Shown here in pieces: positions 26,293 through 34,171 of a DNA stretch of 61,502 bases. Below the pieces are notes generated by a model. It had not been told where the DNA came from. It saw only the letters and a list, made by a program, of their open reading frames with translations, and made no database searches. The stretch lies in contig NZ_FOKE01000001.1 of assembly GCF_900112065.1 (NCBI RefSeq), positions 731,563-793,064 on the forward strand, read 5' to 3'. The translations under genes and the position numbers were made by a program. The stretch comes from Cohnella sp. OV330. Lineage in GTDB: Bacteria > Bacillota > Bacilli > Paenibacillales > Paenibacillaceae. The first letter of the stretch is position 1; every line of letters begins with the position of its first letter.

Positions 26293-27312
26293 TCAATTAA
26301 TGACCGCGTCGATGAACAGCGTCGGCAGCCTCGCCAGATCGAGCTCGCGCGCCGCCGAAGATTCGCCCTCCCGGGCGATGACGCGAACGATCGGCCTGCT
26401 GGGCAGCCCCCTGTGCTGCGCCACGACGATGCCGATCAGCCGGTTGGAGAGCCTGACCGAGACGCCGTTCGGATAGACGGACACGATTTTCAGAAATTCG
26501 ATGAGAATCTCGCGGTCGAGCGCCGTGTCGGAGAGCGCGTGCAGTCTCTCGATCGCCTCGTGGGGCTGCAGGCGGGGAAGCTCGGCCGTACCGTGCACGA
26601 GATTGTCGTACATATTCGCCACCGCGGTGATCTTGGCGTAGGCGTGGATCTCCTCGCCGGACAAGCCGCGGGGCTGGCCGCTCCCGTCCGGCGCCTCGTG
26701 GTGCTGAAAAGCGACGTGAGCGGTCAACAGGCTGTACTCGCGCTTCAGCTTGAGCAGCTCGAAGCCCCGCCATGCGTGGTGCGAACGCCCTTCCTCCGGG
26801 CCGGTCGCACCAAGCTTGCCGATGTCGTGCAGCAACGCCCCGATCGCGAGCTCCTTCAACTGCAGCATGTTGAGACCCATGTTGACGCCGACCATCGTCG
26901 CCATCATGCAGACGTTCATGCTGTGCATATACAGCGCGTTGTCCGCGGTGCGAATGTCCGACAGCTGGACGAGCACGTTCTGATTGCGCAGCACGTCCTC
27001 CATCAGCTGATCGACGGACATGCTGATCGCCCTCGCGCTGAATTCCTTGCCTGAGCGGAGAGCGTTAAAGGTCGCGGACATCTGCGAGATGACCGCCTGC
27101 TTCGTCTGCTCGGTCAGCACCTCGTCCAGCGGAATCTGCTGCTCGCCCGGCTCCGAGATATAGACCATCGGCACGCCGAGCCTGCGGAGCGTGCTGATCA
27201 TGAATACGGTCAACTGAACGCCCGCCGATAGAAGCACGGTGCCGTTTTCCGAAAAGAGCGTCCTGCCGAGCAGCTGCCCCGGTTCGAGGTTGTCGATATC
27301 AACCAGCTTCAT
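26293..27312 (-). CDS. HD-GYP-like phosphodiesterase domain protein
   Basis: A 339-residue cytoplasmic protein. The HD domain shows the metal-binding LLHDIGKLG and FQHHEAPDGSGQPRGLSG followed by AKITAVANMYDNL, as in HD-GYP cyclic-di-GMP phosphodiesterases. The GYP tripeptide is changed to GQP, the HD and HHE ligands being kept. The N-terminal ~110 residues (MKLVDIDNLEPGQLLGRTLF..) form the usual DUF3391-like or regulatory segment. It may hydrolyse c-di-GMP or act as a degenerate sensor; sequence alone cannot decide. The start is ATG 27312 with GGGAGA upstream. A predicted promoter (27374-27403) has a palindrome just upstream. Confidence 0.85.
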   Translation of the reverse strand: MKLVDIDNLEPGQLLGRTLFSENGTVLLSAGVQLTVFMISTLRRLGVPMVYISEPGEQQIPLDEVLTEQTKQAVISQMSATFNALRSGKEFSARAISMSVDQLMEDVLRNQNVLVQLSDIRTADNALYMHSMNVCMMATMVGVNMGLNMLQLKELAIGALLHDIGKLGATGPEEGRSHHAWRGFELLKLKREYSLLTAHVAFQHHEAPDGSGQPRGLSGEEIHAYAKITAVANMYDNLVHGTAELPRLQPHEAIERLHALSDTALDREILIEFLKIVSVYPNGVSVRLSNRLIGIVVAQHRGLPSRPIVRVIAREGESSAARELDLARLPTLFIDAVIN

Positions 27313-27373
27313 GTCCTATGCTCTCCCGTGGATGCGCCTGACGTAATAGGCTGGATTTTCTTCCTATATGAAT

Positions 27374-27403
27374 ATATTAGCCGTCTGCCGTCGGTTATAG
27401 CAA
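27374..27403 (-). promoter_or_regulatory. promoter of the HD-GYP-like gene
   Basis: Minus strand TTGCTA (27398-27403), 18-bp spacer, TAATAT (27374-27379). The palindrome-like TGCAAGCGCTTGTC lies at 27417-27430, 13 bp further upstream. Confidence 0.5.
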
Positions 27404-27477
27404 ATAAAGATTCGCCTGCAAGCGCTTGTCCGCAAAAAAAGGAGAAAAGGGGAGCGATCCAGTGCGCCGCCAAGACA

Positions 27478-27518
27478 AAGACCGCAGGTGACGGACGGCG
27501 TCCGTCACCTGCGGTCTT
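27478..27518 (-). terminator. long perfect hairpin, terminator of queG
   Basis: Nineteen-base perfect arms (AAGACCGCAGGTGACGGAC and its complement) around a three-base loop, 12 bp after the queG stop. The T-tract on the minus strand is short (TTTGTCTT). Confidence 0.75.
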
Positions 27519-27529
27519 CAGTCGCGGTC

Positions 27530-28735
27530 TCAGTCGCTGACGCGTCCGCCCCGCTTCGGCGCAGGCTCGGCGAGCGCAGCCAAGGCGCGGCTCGCCGCCG
27601 CGCGGACGCGCTCGTCCGCGTCGGCTTCGGCCGCCTCGGCGAGGGCCGCCTGCGCGACGTCGCCGCGGATGCGCCCGAGCGCCCAGGCCGCCGTCGCGCG
27701 CAGCTCGAAGCGCGGATCCTCGCGCAGCACGCGGGCGACGTCTCCGGCGGACGCCTCGTCGCGGAAGTTGCCGAGGCCGATCAGCGCATTGCGCTGGATC
27801 GGCTTGCGTCCGCGCCAGGAGGCGCTGCTCGCGCCGAACGTCTCCTTGAATTCGCGGTTGCCCATCTGCAGCAGCGGACGGAGCAGCGGCTTCGCCACCT
27901 CCGGATCCGGCAGCGTCTCGGCCTGGTGCCGGGAATCGATGCCCCGGTTGATCGGGCATACGATCTGGCAGGTGTCGCAGCCGTACAGCCGATTGCCCAT
28001 CTTGACCATCGCTTCCTCGTCGAGCAGGCCTTTGCTCTGGGTCAGGTACGAAATGCATTTTTGCGCGTTCAGCTGTCCGGGACCGACCAGCGCGCCCGTC
28101 GGACAGGCATCGATGCAAATCGTGCAGTCGCCGCACTGGTCCAGAAGCGGCGCATCCGGCGGCAGCGGCAGATTCGTGATCATCTCGCCGAGGTACATCC
28201 ACGACCCGAGCTCGTCGTTCATGATCATGCAGTTTTTGCCGCTCCAGCCGATGCCCGCGCGCTCGGCGACCGCCCGGTCGGAGAGCGCGCCGGTATCGAC
28301 CATGGACAGCCACCTCAGCTCCGGCGCCCGCTCCGCCAGCCATTCGGCCAGCCGTTCGAGCCGCTTTCCGAGCACGCGATGATAGTCTTCGCCCCATGCC
28401 GAACGCGACAGGATGCCGCGGCGGGCGCCCGGCTCGGATACGGGCGGGTTTTTCAGCTTCGAAGGATACGCGACCGCGATCGCGACGATCGAGCGGGGCG
28501 CCTCGAACGATAGGGACGGCTGCGTCCGCTTGTCCAGATCCGGCTCCTCGAAGCCCGACTCGTAGCCGAGCGCCCGATGCAAGGCGAGCCTCTCCCGCAG
28601 CTCCGGGAAAGGCTCGGCCGACGTCACGCCGATCCGGTCGATGCCGAGCGACTTCGCCGCCGCGAGCATATCCCTTTTCAATGACGACCAATATATGGGG
28701 CTGCGGCTGGGCGCCGCGACACCCTTGTTATCCAA
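27530..28735 (-). CDS. queG: epoxyqueuosine reductase QueG with HEAT-repeat tail
   Basis: Last step of queuosine tRNA modification: reduces epoxyqueuosine to queuosine with cobalamin and two [4Fe-4S] clusters. The protein is 401 residues. The N-terminal catalytic domain shows LGIDRIGVTSAEPF and AGIGWSGKNCMI. Ferredoxin cysteines are in CGDCTICIDACPTGA and CDTCQIVCPIN. The C-terminal ~100 residues contain HEAT-like repeats (RNALIGLGNF, AAWALGRIRGD, ASRALAAL). The start is TTG at 28735 with GGGAGA upstream. A terminator follows. No other queuosine gene is in view. Confidence 0.95.
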   Translation of the reverse strand: MDNKGVAAPSRSPIYWSSLKRDMLAAAKSLGIDRIGVTSAEPFPELRERLALHRALGYESGFEEPDLDKRTQPSLSFEAPRSIVAIAVAYPSKLKNPPVSEPGARRGILSRSAWGEDYHRVLGKRLERLAEWLAERAPELRWLSMVDTGALSDRAVAERAGIGWSGKNCMIMNDELGSWMYLGEMITNLPLPPDAPLLDQCGDCTICIDACPTGALVGPGQLNAQKCISYLTQSKGLLDEEAMVKMGNRLYGCDTCQIVCPINRGIDSRHQAETLPDPEVAKPLLRPLLQMGNREFKETFGASSASWRGRKPIQRNALIGLGNFRDEASAGDVARVLREDPRFELRATAAWALGRIRGDVAQAALAEAAEADADERVRAAASRALAALAEPAPKRGGRVSD

Positions 28736-28756
28736 CGTCAGGTCTCCCTCCTCGCG

Positions 28757-29338
28757 CTACAGGCTCTTCCAGCGCACGATCGGCCACATGATGAATTCCG
28801 TCCGGCCGAGCAGCAGCGACTTCGGCACTTCTCCGAAGGTACGGCTGTCCTTGCTCGCGCCAAGACGGCGATTGTCTCCCATTATAAAGTATTTCCCGTC
28901 CTCGACCTTAATCGGTCCGAAGTCCCCGTCCTCGATCGGACTATCGGTATACGGCTCGACGCGCAGCTCTCCGTTCACGTACAACTGCCCGCCTCTGCCC
29001 TCGATCGTATCGCCCGGCATGCCGATGATGCGCTTGACGAGGAACTTCTTCTTGTCCGGCCCGTCGCTCGGGTCCTTCAAAATAACGACGTCGCCCGCCT
29101 TCGGACTGCCGAGCTCATATGCGACCTTGTTGACGAACAGCCACTCGTGCTCGTAAAGCGTAGGTTCCATCGACTCCCCTTTGACCGTCGACAGCCTGAA
29201 GACAAAAGCCCACAGCAGGATGACGATCGTAAAGGCGATGCCCAAGGCGCGCAGCCACTCCCAGAGCTCGCGGCGCCAGACGGATTCGGGCTTGGCCGAG
29301 CGGGCTCTGCCGTGAGGGATGCTCGATGTCTGCTTCAT
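28757..29338 (-). CDS. lepB: type I signal peptidase
   Basis: A 193-residue membrane protease that removes signal peptides from secreted proteins. One N-terminal TM segment (ALGIAFTIVILLWAFVF) is followed by box B with the catalytic serine (KGESMEPTL), box D with the catalytic lysine (KFLVKRIIGMPGD) and box E (FIMGDNRRLGASKDSR). The start is ATG 29338, overlapping the stop of the DUF402 gene by four bases (ATGA), so translation is probably coupled. Length and motifs match the Bacillus SipS/SipT class. Confidence 0.95.
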   Translation of the reverse strand: MKQTSSIPHGRARSAKPESVWRRELWEWLRALGIAFTIVILLWAFVFRLSTVKGESMEPTLYEHEWLFVNKVAYELGSPKAGDVVILKDPSDGPDKKKFLVKRIIGMPGDTIEGRGGQLYVNGELRVEPYTDSPIEDGDFGPIKVEDGKYFIMGDNRRLGASKDSRTFGEVPKSLLLGRTEFIMWPIVRWKSL

Positions 29339-29931
29339 GGATACGGCTCATTCTCCTTCGCCTGAGGGCTGTCTCTCCACTCGCGGTAATAACGTCTGGC
29401 TTCCTCGTCGCCGAACGGCTGCCCGAACGTCGCCACGCGCTCGTGCAGCGCGCGCAGTCCGTCCTCCACCTGTCCGCGAACGGACGCGCTGTAGCGATAT
29501 TCTTCCTTATGCTTGTCGTATTCGTCCCTGTCCAGATCGAGCACCGTTCCGCCGGGCAGGAGCACGACGTCCAGGTCGTAGTCGATATAGGTCAGCACGT
29601 TGTTGTAACGATAGGGCGGAGACGCCACGTTGCAATAATACCGAACGCCCCGGTCTTCCAGCAGCGCCACCACGTTAAACCATTCGCCCGGCAGAAAAAA
29701 AGAAACGGCCGGTACCCGGCTGATCCATTCCTTGCCGTCGGCTTCGCGAATCGGCGTATGGTCGTTCACGTATACCATGATGCCCGCGTCCCGATGCGCG
29801 GGATGGAGCCTGTCCTCCGGAACCTTCCAGTTCTCGAGCCACATGCGGTGGAGCGAGCCGTTGTGCTTAAAGCTCTTGATCGTACAGCTCTCGTATATAG
29901 ATGTAGATATTAAGCCGCCGATGCGCTCCAT
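29335..29931 (-). CDS. DUF402 nucleoside di/triphosphatase-like protein
   Basis: About 198 residues, resembling Bacillus YgaC (Ntdp family, DUF402). Conserved parts are SFKHNGSLHRMW, WISRVPAVSFFLPGEWFNV, the YYCNVASPP strand and the acidic cluster YIDYDLDVVLLPGG..LDRDEYDKHKEEY that binds metal in relatives. The frame is open to 29979, but the ATG at 29931 (after AGGGGGCTTGGC) begins the family homology (MERIGGL...). It lies four bases into the signal peptidase gene start. Role in the cell: hydrolysis of nucleotides is reported for relatives; substrate here is inferred. Confidence 0.88.
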   Translation of the reverse strand: MERIGGLISTSIYESCTIKSFKHNGSLHRMWLENWKVPEDRLHPAHRDAGIMVYVNDHTPIREADGKEWISRVPAVSFFLPGEWFNVVALLEDRGVRYYCNVASPPYRYNNVLTYIDYDLDVVLLPGGTVLDLDRDEYDKHKEEYRYSASVRGQVEDGLRALHERVATFGQPFGDEEARRYYREWRDSPQAKENEPYP

Positions 29932-29974
29932 GCCAAGCCCCCTGCCGTAGAACCATTTAAGATAATATAAGAAA

Positions 29975-30034
29975 AGCATATCTTATGGCCAAAAGCAACC
30001 GATTTTCGGCGCCTGTCGACACGTAAGATATGCT
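29975..30034. repeat. 11-bp inverted repeat with 38-bp core
   Basis: AGCATATCTTA (29975-29985) and TAAGATATGCT (30024-30034) are perfect complements; a small CCGA/TCGG hairpin lies within the core. It sits between two minus-strand genes. On the minus strand the right edge is followed by TTTTCTTATATT, so it may be the terminator of the GNAT gene, although the loop is long. Confidence 0.5.
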
Positions 30035-30078
30035 CTCCTGATTGTAAAGCCGTCTAGCGAGGGACTAGCGATGGGCGT

Positions 30079-30501
30079 TCAGCCTGCTACGATGGACAGC
30101 GGACGCTGAGGCGTCACGAGATCGAGCATCTCTTCGCTCAAGGATTGGTAGAACGGAAGCAGCATTTCGTTGTGCTTGTCCGCCGCGACAAAAACCTTCA
30201 GCACGTTCCGCTGGCGGAATCGCGCATTCATGGCGGTGACGAGCGAGCGGCCTACGCCTTGGCGGCGGAGATCCGGATGAACGGCGACGCGGTATACATA
30301 ACCTTTGCTGTGATCGATCGTGCCGATCATGATGCCCGCAAGCCCGTCGTCCTGCTGCGCCACGAGCACGAGCTCGCTGTCCCAGGACAATTGGCGGGAT
30401 AAAGCCGACATGGTTTCTTCACAGCATTCCTCCGACAAAGCTACCTTCAGAAGCTCGGATACGGAACGATAATCCGACAATTGAAAAGTCCGAATCTGCA
30501 T
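30079..30501 (-). CDS. small GNAT-family N-acetyltransferase
   Basis: A 140-residue single-domain GNAT protein. MQIRTFQLSDYRSVSELL opens the fold, YVYRVAVHPDLRRQGVGRSLV holds the acetyl-CoA loop (R-R-Q-G-V-G), and the C-terminal part ends DLVTPQRPLSIV. The acceptor is unknown. The start is ATG 30501 after GGGGAGA. It stands alone between the inverted repeat at 29975 and the sodA upstream region. Confidence 0.88.
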   Translation of the reverse strand: MQIRTFQLSDYRSVSELLKVALSEECCEETMSALSRQLSWDSELVLVAQQDDGLAGIMIGTIDHSKGYVYRVAVHPDLRRQGVGRSLVTAMNARFRQRNVLKVFVAADKHNEMLLPFYQSLSEEMLDLVTPQRPLSIVAG

Positions 30502-30618
30502 ATGCCTGTCTCCCCGGATTCAGTTAAAGTAGAGGCTAAACTGTGAACATCGCTTTAACGTCTTTTTATATTACGACAAATTCGTGATAATTTCATGCTA
30601 TTTTAGGAATATCGCATA

Positions 30619-30698
30619 AATAATTTAGGAGAATCGTCGCGCAAAGGAGTGTAAACGCTTTATATGAAGCGTTTACATATGAATATATCTAAATTATT
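30619..30698. promoter_or_regulatory. nested inverted repeats upstream of sodA
   Basis: Inner palindrome TGTAAACGCTT-N6-AAGCGTTTACA (30650-30677) lies inside an outer inverted repeat AATAATTTAG (30619-30628) / CTAAATTATT (30689-30698). Each inner arm resembles the left half of a catabolite-repression (cre) site with one mismatch. The stretch 30502-30803 holds no gene I can support. Confidence 0.5.
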
Positions 30699-30803
30699 GC
30701 CGAATTTCGCCGAATATGCGCTTAAATCGGGTTTCATACAAAACGCTATGGTTTTGCTGGTACTATTTAAATAATATGCAAACAATGGCTAAGGTATGAG
30801 GTA

Positions 30804-30962
30804 ATGGATAAATTTAACCGGATTAAACCAGGCAAAAATGCCCATGCTGATGGAGCGCGCAACACGAACCGCCCCGGCGACTTTCTAAACACCCATGTTG
30901 ATTTAGTATTTGAAATCAGGGATAATACAGAGGTAGATTTCCATTCCAGATTCATAATCTAA
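30804..30962 (+). CDS. possible 52-residue small protein before sodA
   Basis: ATG at 30804 (MDKFNRIKPGKNAHAD..) runs to TAA at 30960-30962, ending FEIRDNTEVDFHSRFII. GAGGT lies just before the start, and the stop codon overlaps the TAAGGAGG ribosome site of sodA. Base composition is more AT-rich than neighbouring genes. The end vaguely recalls the core of small DUF2500-type proteins, so it could be a remnant. An overlapping minus-strand frame is also open, which lowers confidence. Confidence 0.3.
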   Translation: MDKFNRIKPGKNAHADGARNTNRPGDFLNTHVDLVFEIRDNTEVDFHSRFII

Positions 30963-30977
30963 GGAGGCTGTTCCATT

Positions 30978-31589
30978 ATGGCACACGTATTGCCCGCTCT
31001 TCCTTACTCCAACGACGCACTCGAGCCGCATATCGACGCGCTCACGATGGAGATCCACCACGACCGCCATCACAATACTTACGTAACCAACCTGAACAAA
31101 GCCCTCGAATCCGCTCCTGAACTAGCGGACAAGAGCCTGAACGATCTGATCTCCGACCTGAACGCCGTACCTGAGTCCATCCGCACTGCCGTTCGCAACA
31201 ACGGCGGCGGCCACGCTAACCACTCCCTGTTCTGGGAGACGATCGCCCCTAACGCTGGCGGCGCTCCTACCGGCGCTCTGGCAGCTGCGATCGACAGCGA
31301 GCTCGGCGGCTTCGACAAGTTCAAGGAAACGTTCGCTGCCGCTGCTACGACTCGCTTCGGCTCCGGCTGGGCGTTCCTGGTCGTCGGCAAAGACGGCAAG
31401 CTGAAGGTATACAGCCTCCCGAACCAAGACAGCCCGATCTTCGAAGGCGAGACGCCGATCCTCGGCCTCGACGTCTGGGAGCACGCTTACTACCTGAAGT
31501 ACCAGAACAAGCGTCCGGACTACATCGGCGCGTTCTGGAACGTCGTCAACTGGGAAGAAGTCGGCAAGCGTTACGACGCTGCCAAGTAA
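30978..31589 (+). CDS. sodA: manganese/iron superoxide dismutase
   Basis: Converts superoxide to hydrogen peroxide and oxygen in the cytoplasm. The protein is 203 residues, standard length. Metal ligands are in [24 protein letters not shown] and [20 protein letters not shown] long AT-rich upstream region with palindromes precedes it. AAGGAGG lies ten bases before the ATG. A strong terminator follows. Codon use is strongly biased, as expected of a highly expressed gene. This is the conventional SOD; the extended SOD-like gene at 9584-10723 is the second. Confidence 0.98.
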   Translation: MAHVLPALPYSNDALEPHIDALTMEIHHDRHHNTYVTNLNKALESAPELADKSLNDLISDLNAVPESIRTAVRNNGGGHANHSLFWETIAPNAGGAPTGALAAAIDSELGGFDKFKETFAAAATTRFGSGWAFLVVGKDGKLKVYSLPNQDSPIFEGETPILGLDVWEHAYYLKYQNKRPDYIGAFWNVVNWEEVGKRYDAAK

Positions 31590-31604
31590 TATTCCTCACG
31601 AAAA

Positions 31605-31640
31605 AGCCGGCGCCGATTCAATCGGCGCCGGCTTTTTTTG
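31605..31640 (+). terminator. terminator of sodA
   Basis: AGCCGGCGCCGAT pairs with ATCGGCGCCGGCT around a short loop, then TTTTTTT. Confidence 0.92.
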
Positions 31641-31689
31641 CGTGCGATCTAACTTGCCGCTGCGCGGCTTACGAACCGGCGCCTAGCGC

Positions 31690-31950
31690 AGCGATTGTGC
31701 CGGACGCAGCGACCGCTGGCTGTCCCGGACCCAGTATCCACTGGCTGTGCCGGACCCAGCATCCGTTATTTCGGCGAAACACATCCTATATGCCGGCTGC
31801 ACGGACTCAGTAGACGCTATTTCCCGTCAGCAGCGCGTTTTCGTGCCTGCTGGAGGAAGATAGCGGATCCTATGTCCGTTGAGCATTGCGGATCGAACCT
31901 TTTGCCCAAAATAACGGCGCTCGGGTCCGTTCCCATCGGACAAGCCAAGT
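31690..31950. repeat. degenerate tandem array with 25-bp half-units in a convergent gap
   Basis: TGTGCCGGAC-type starts occur at 31696, 31721 and 31746 (period 25), then at 31798 (52 later). CCGTTATT at 31763 and ACGCTATT at 31814 are 51 apart. Further decayed units contain ATAGCGGATCC and AAAATAACGGCGCTCGGGTCCG. The array fills the gap between the sodA and mutY stop codons; no gene is seen. Confidence 0.6.
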
Positions 31951-31951
31951 G

Positions 31952-33196
31952 TCAGCGCTTCGGCGCGATTTCGTATAAGGTGCCGCTAAAGTGCGCGCGC
32001 AGCAGTTTGCTGAACACGTTCGGCCAGGCGAGGCGCTCGAAGTCGGCCGCGTCGATCCAGCGATAGCCCGGCGGCAGCGAGGCGCCGGCGGCGTCGATGC
32101 TGTAGCCGACCTGGCCTTCGGCCGCCGCTGCTGCAAATGCCGCCTCTACGCCTGCCACTGCCGTCGCTCCAGCCGCTTCCGCCGCCACCGCCGCTTCAGC
32201 AACGCGACCTTGTCCGCCGTCGGCGCCCAGCACGCGCAGATGCCAGTGCAAGTGCGTGAACACATGCTCGGCGTCGGCGACGTGACGCAGCGATTCGGCG
32301 CTGACGCCGGCGAGCCCTTCGGCATCGAGCGACGCCGCGAGCAGCGCGCTCCCCTCCGCGGCCGATTCCCAGACGCCTCGCTCAGGCGCCGTCACATGCG
32401 GCAGCTCCCACATGCGCGCGAGCAGGCCGCTCTCCGGCCGCTGGCGTACGAGCACGCGGCCCTCCGCGTCCTGTAGGAGCGCCGCGAGGCGATGCTCCGG
32501 CCGGGGCGGCTTCGCCTTGCTCTTGACCGGCAGCTCGGTCTCGCGGCCGGCCAGCCTGCCCTGGCAATGCGCCATGACCGGGCACAGCAGGCAGCTCGGC
32601 GACTTCGGCGTGCAGATGAGCGCGCCGAGCTCCATGAGCGCCTGGTTGAAGTCGGAAGCCTCCCCTTCAGGGATGAGTTCCCGGGCGAGCCCCTCCATGC
32701 CGACTCGCGTGGCCGGCTTGGCGATATCCTCGTCGATGCAAAAGTAGCGCGACAATACGCGCATGACATTGCCGTCCACCGCCGGCTCGGGCCTGCCGAA
32801 GGCGATGCTCAGGATCGCGCCCGACGTATAGGGGCCTACGCCCTTAAGGCCCGCTACGACGCTCTTGTCGTCGGGGAGCCTGCCGCCGTGATTTTCCGCG
32901 ATCTCGCAGGCCGCGGCCTGCAGATTGCGGGCGCGGGAGTAATAGCCCAGCCCCTCCCACGCCTTGATTACTTCCTCCTCCGGCGCCTCGGCCAGCGCCG
33001 TTATCGTCGGGAACTTGGCCATGAAACGGTTGAAATAAGGAATGACCGTATCGACGCGCGTCTGCTGGAGCATGATCTCCGACACCCAGATGTGGTACGG
33101 GTCCCGGCTGCGCCGCCAGGGCAGGTCCCGTTTCGCCTTTTTGTACCACTGCAGCAGTTCGCCGCTGAAAAACGATTTGATCTCGCGTTCGTTCAA
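31952..33196 (-). CDS. mutY: A/G-specific adenine glycosylase MutY
   Basis: Removes adenine mispaired with 8-oxoguanine. The protein is 414 residues. It has the HhH-GPD core with SEIMLQQTRVDTV (catalytic Glu region), LKGVGPYTSGAILS hairpin and VDGNVMRVLSRY with the catalytic Asp. The [4Fe-4S] cluster ligands are C-x6-C-x2-C-x5-C in CTPKSPSCLLCPVMAHC. The C-terminal NUDIX-like 8-oxoG recognition domain contains an Ala-rich insertion of about 35 residues (AEAAVAAEAAGATAVAG..) not usual for the family. The start is TTG 33196, overlapping the end of the AraC gene (TTGA), with GGGAGG upstream. Confidence 0.95.
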   Translation of the reverse strand: MNEREIKSFFSGELLQWYKKAKRDLPWRRSRDPYHIWVSEIMLQQTRVDTVIPYFNRFMAKFPTITALAEAPEEEVIKAWEGLGYYSRARNLQAAACEIAENHGGRLPDDKSVVAGLKGVGPYTSGAILSIAFGRPEPAVDGNVMRVLSRYFCIDEDIAKPATRVGMEGLARELIPEGEASDFNQALMELGALICTPKSPSCLLCPVMAHCQGRLAGRETELPVKSKAKPPRPEHRLAALLQDAEGRVLVRQRPESGLLARMWELPHVTAPERGVWESAAEGSALLAASLDAEGLAGVSAESLRHVADAEHVFTHLHWHLRVLGADGGQGRVAEAAVAAEAAGATAVAGVEAAFAAAAAEGQVGYSIDAAGASLPPGYRWIDAADFERLAWPNVFSKLLRAHFSGTLYEIAPKR

Positions 33197-34092
33197 GCCT
33201 CCGGTCCTCCCTTCTTTTGCGATTCGGCGCCGCCCTCGTCCTCTTTGGCTCCGCCTGCGCCGAGTCCCAGCACCAGCTTTTTATAACGGCTCGGAGTAAG
33301 TCCTGTATAGGCTTTAAACATTCTGGAGAAATAGTAGATCTTCATGCCGATGCGCGCCGCGGCGTCCGAGACGTTGCACGAAGGATCTGCGAGCAGCGTC
33401 CGGGCGACCTCCAGCCTTCGCTGGTTCACGTATTGTATCGGCGAGCAGCCCATCAATCCTTTGAAGAATACGATAAAATAGTTCGGGTGCAAATAGATGA
33501 GTCCGGCCAAATGCTCGACGGTAATCGTGTCGGCCAGATGCTCGTCGACGTAGCTCAGCACGGTCTCCAGCTTCTCGAACTCCGGGGAGAGCGACGCCTG
33601 CCGCGCCGAATCCGCGATGAAGTAGTCGATGTAAATGCCGATGAGCTCCATGAAGGAGGTCTTGATCCGAAGCCTCGCCGAAGGCTGCTGCGAGAGCAGG
33701 CTGCCCCGGATCCGGGCAAACATCGCGATCGCTTCGCTCGGGTCGGGGATGCGCACGTGCTCGGGCATGCCGATCGCTTGGTAAAGCGCCCGGTCGGCAT
33801 AGCTCGCGCGGAAGTGGCACCACCAGTACGACAAGGTCTCTCCGGGGCTCGGCTCGATCCAGTGCGCGTTGCCTGCCAACAAGAAGCTGAACGTCCCCGC
33901 GCCCATAGAAAAAGACCGGTCGTCCATGTGCAGCAGGCCGCTGCCGCCGGTCACGAGCAGCGCCCGATTGCAGTCGTAAACCTCCAGCCGTCCCTCTTCT
34001 ACGCCCGCATGTTCCTCGAAGGAGGCGGCGGCGACCTCGAACTGCATCTTTTCGAGATGATTCATTAATATGTTAAAATAGCGTATGGTCAT
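33193..34092 (-). CDS. AraC-family transcriptional regulator
   Basis: A 299-residue regulator. The N-terminal cupin-like sensing domain (VTGGSGLLHMDDRSFSMGAGTFSFLLAG) is followed by two helix-turn-helix motifs in the C-terminal AraC domain (TITVEHLAGLIYLHPNYFIVFFKGLMGCSP and NVSDAAARIGMKIYYFSRMFKAYTG). The hydrophilic tail is rich in Gly/Glu/Lys. ATG 34092, eight bases after GGAG, is preferred to the GTG at 34101. It overlaps mutY by four bases, an unexpected pairing. The divergent neighbour is the cytochrome c gene, a possible target. Ligand unknown; sugar sensing is typical of such proteins. Confidence 0.9.
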   Translation of the reverse strand: MTIRYFNILMNHLEKMQFEVAAASFEEHAGVEEGRLEVYDCNRALLVTGGSGLLHMDDRSFSMGAGTFSFLLAGNAHWIEPSPGETLSYWWCHFRASYADRALYQAIGMPEHVRIPDPSEAIAMFARIRGSLLSQQPSARLRIKTSFMELIGIYIDYFIADSARQASLSPEFEKLETVLSYVDEHLADTITVEHLAGLIYLHPNYFIVFFKGLMGCSPIQYVNQRRLEVARTLLADPSCNVSDAAARIGMKIYYFSRMFKAYTGLTPSRYKKLVLGLGAGGAKEDEGGAESQKKGGPEA

Positions 34093-34171
34093 TGTTTGCA
34101 CTCCAGGAAGCTTGTCTTAAGATGTCTATTAGGTTCTGTTTATTATACTTAACATTGGGAGTCGGGTAAAT

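Noticed and set aside
27309..28691. A 460-codon frame overlapping queG in another frame
   Set aside because: queG in its own frame shows all cluster cysteines and a good start; the other frame is a shadow.
30767..30955. 62-codon minus-strand frame upstream of sodA
   Set aside because: No ribosome site, no homology; it overlaps the better plus-strand small frame and the sodA regulatory region.
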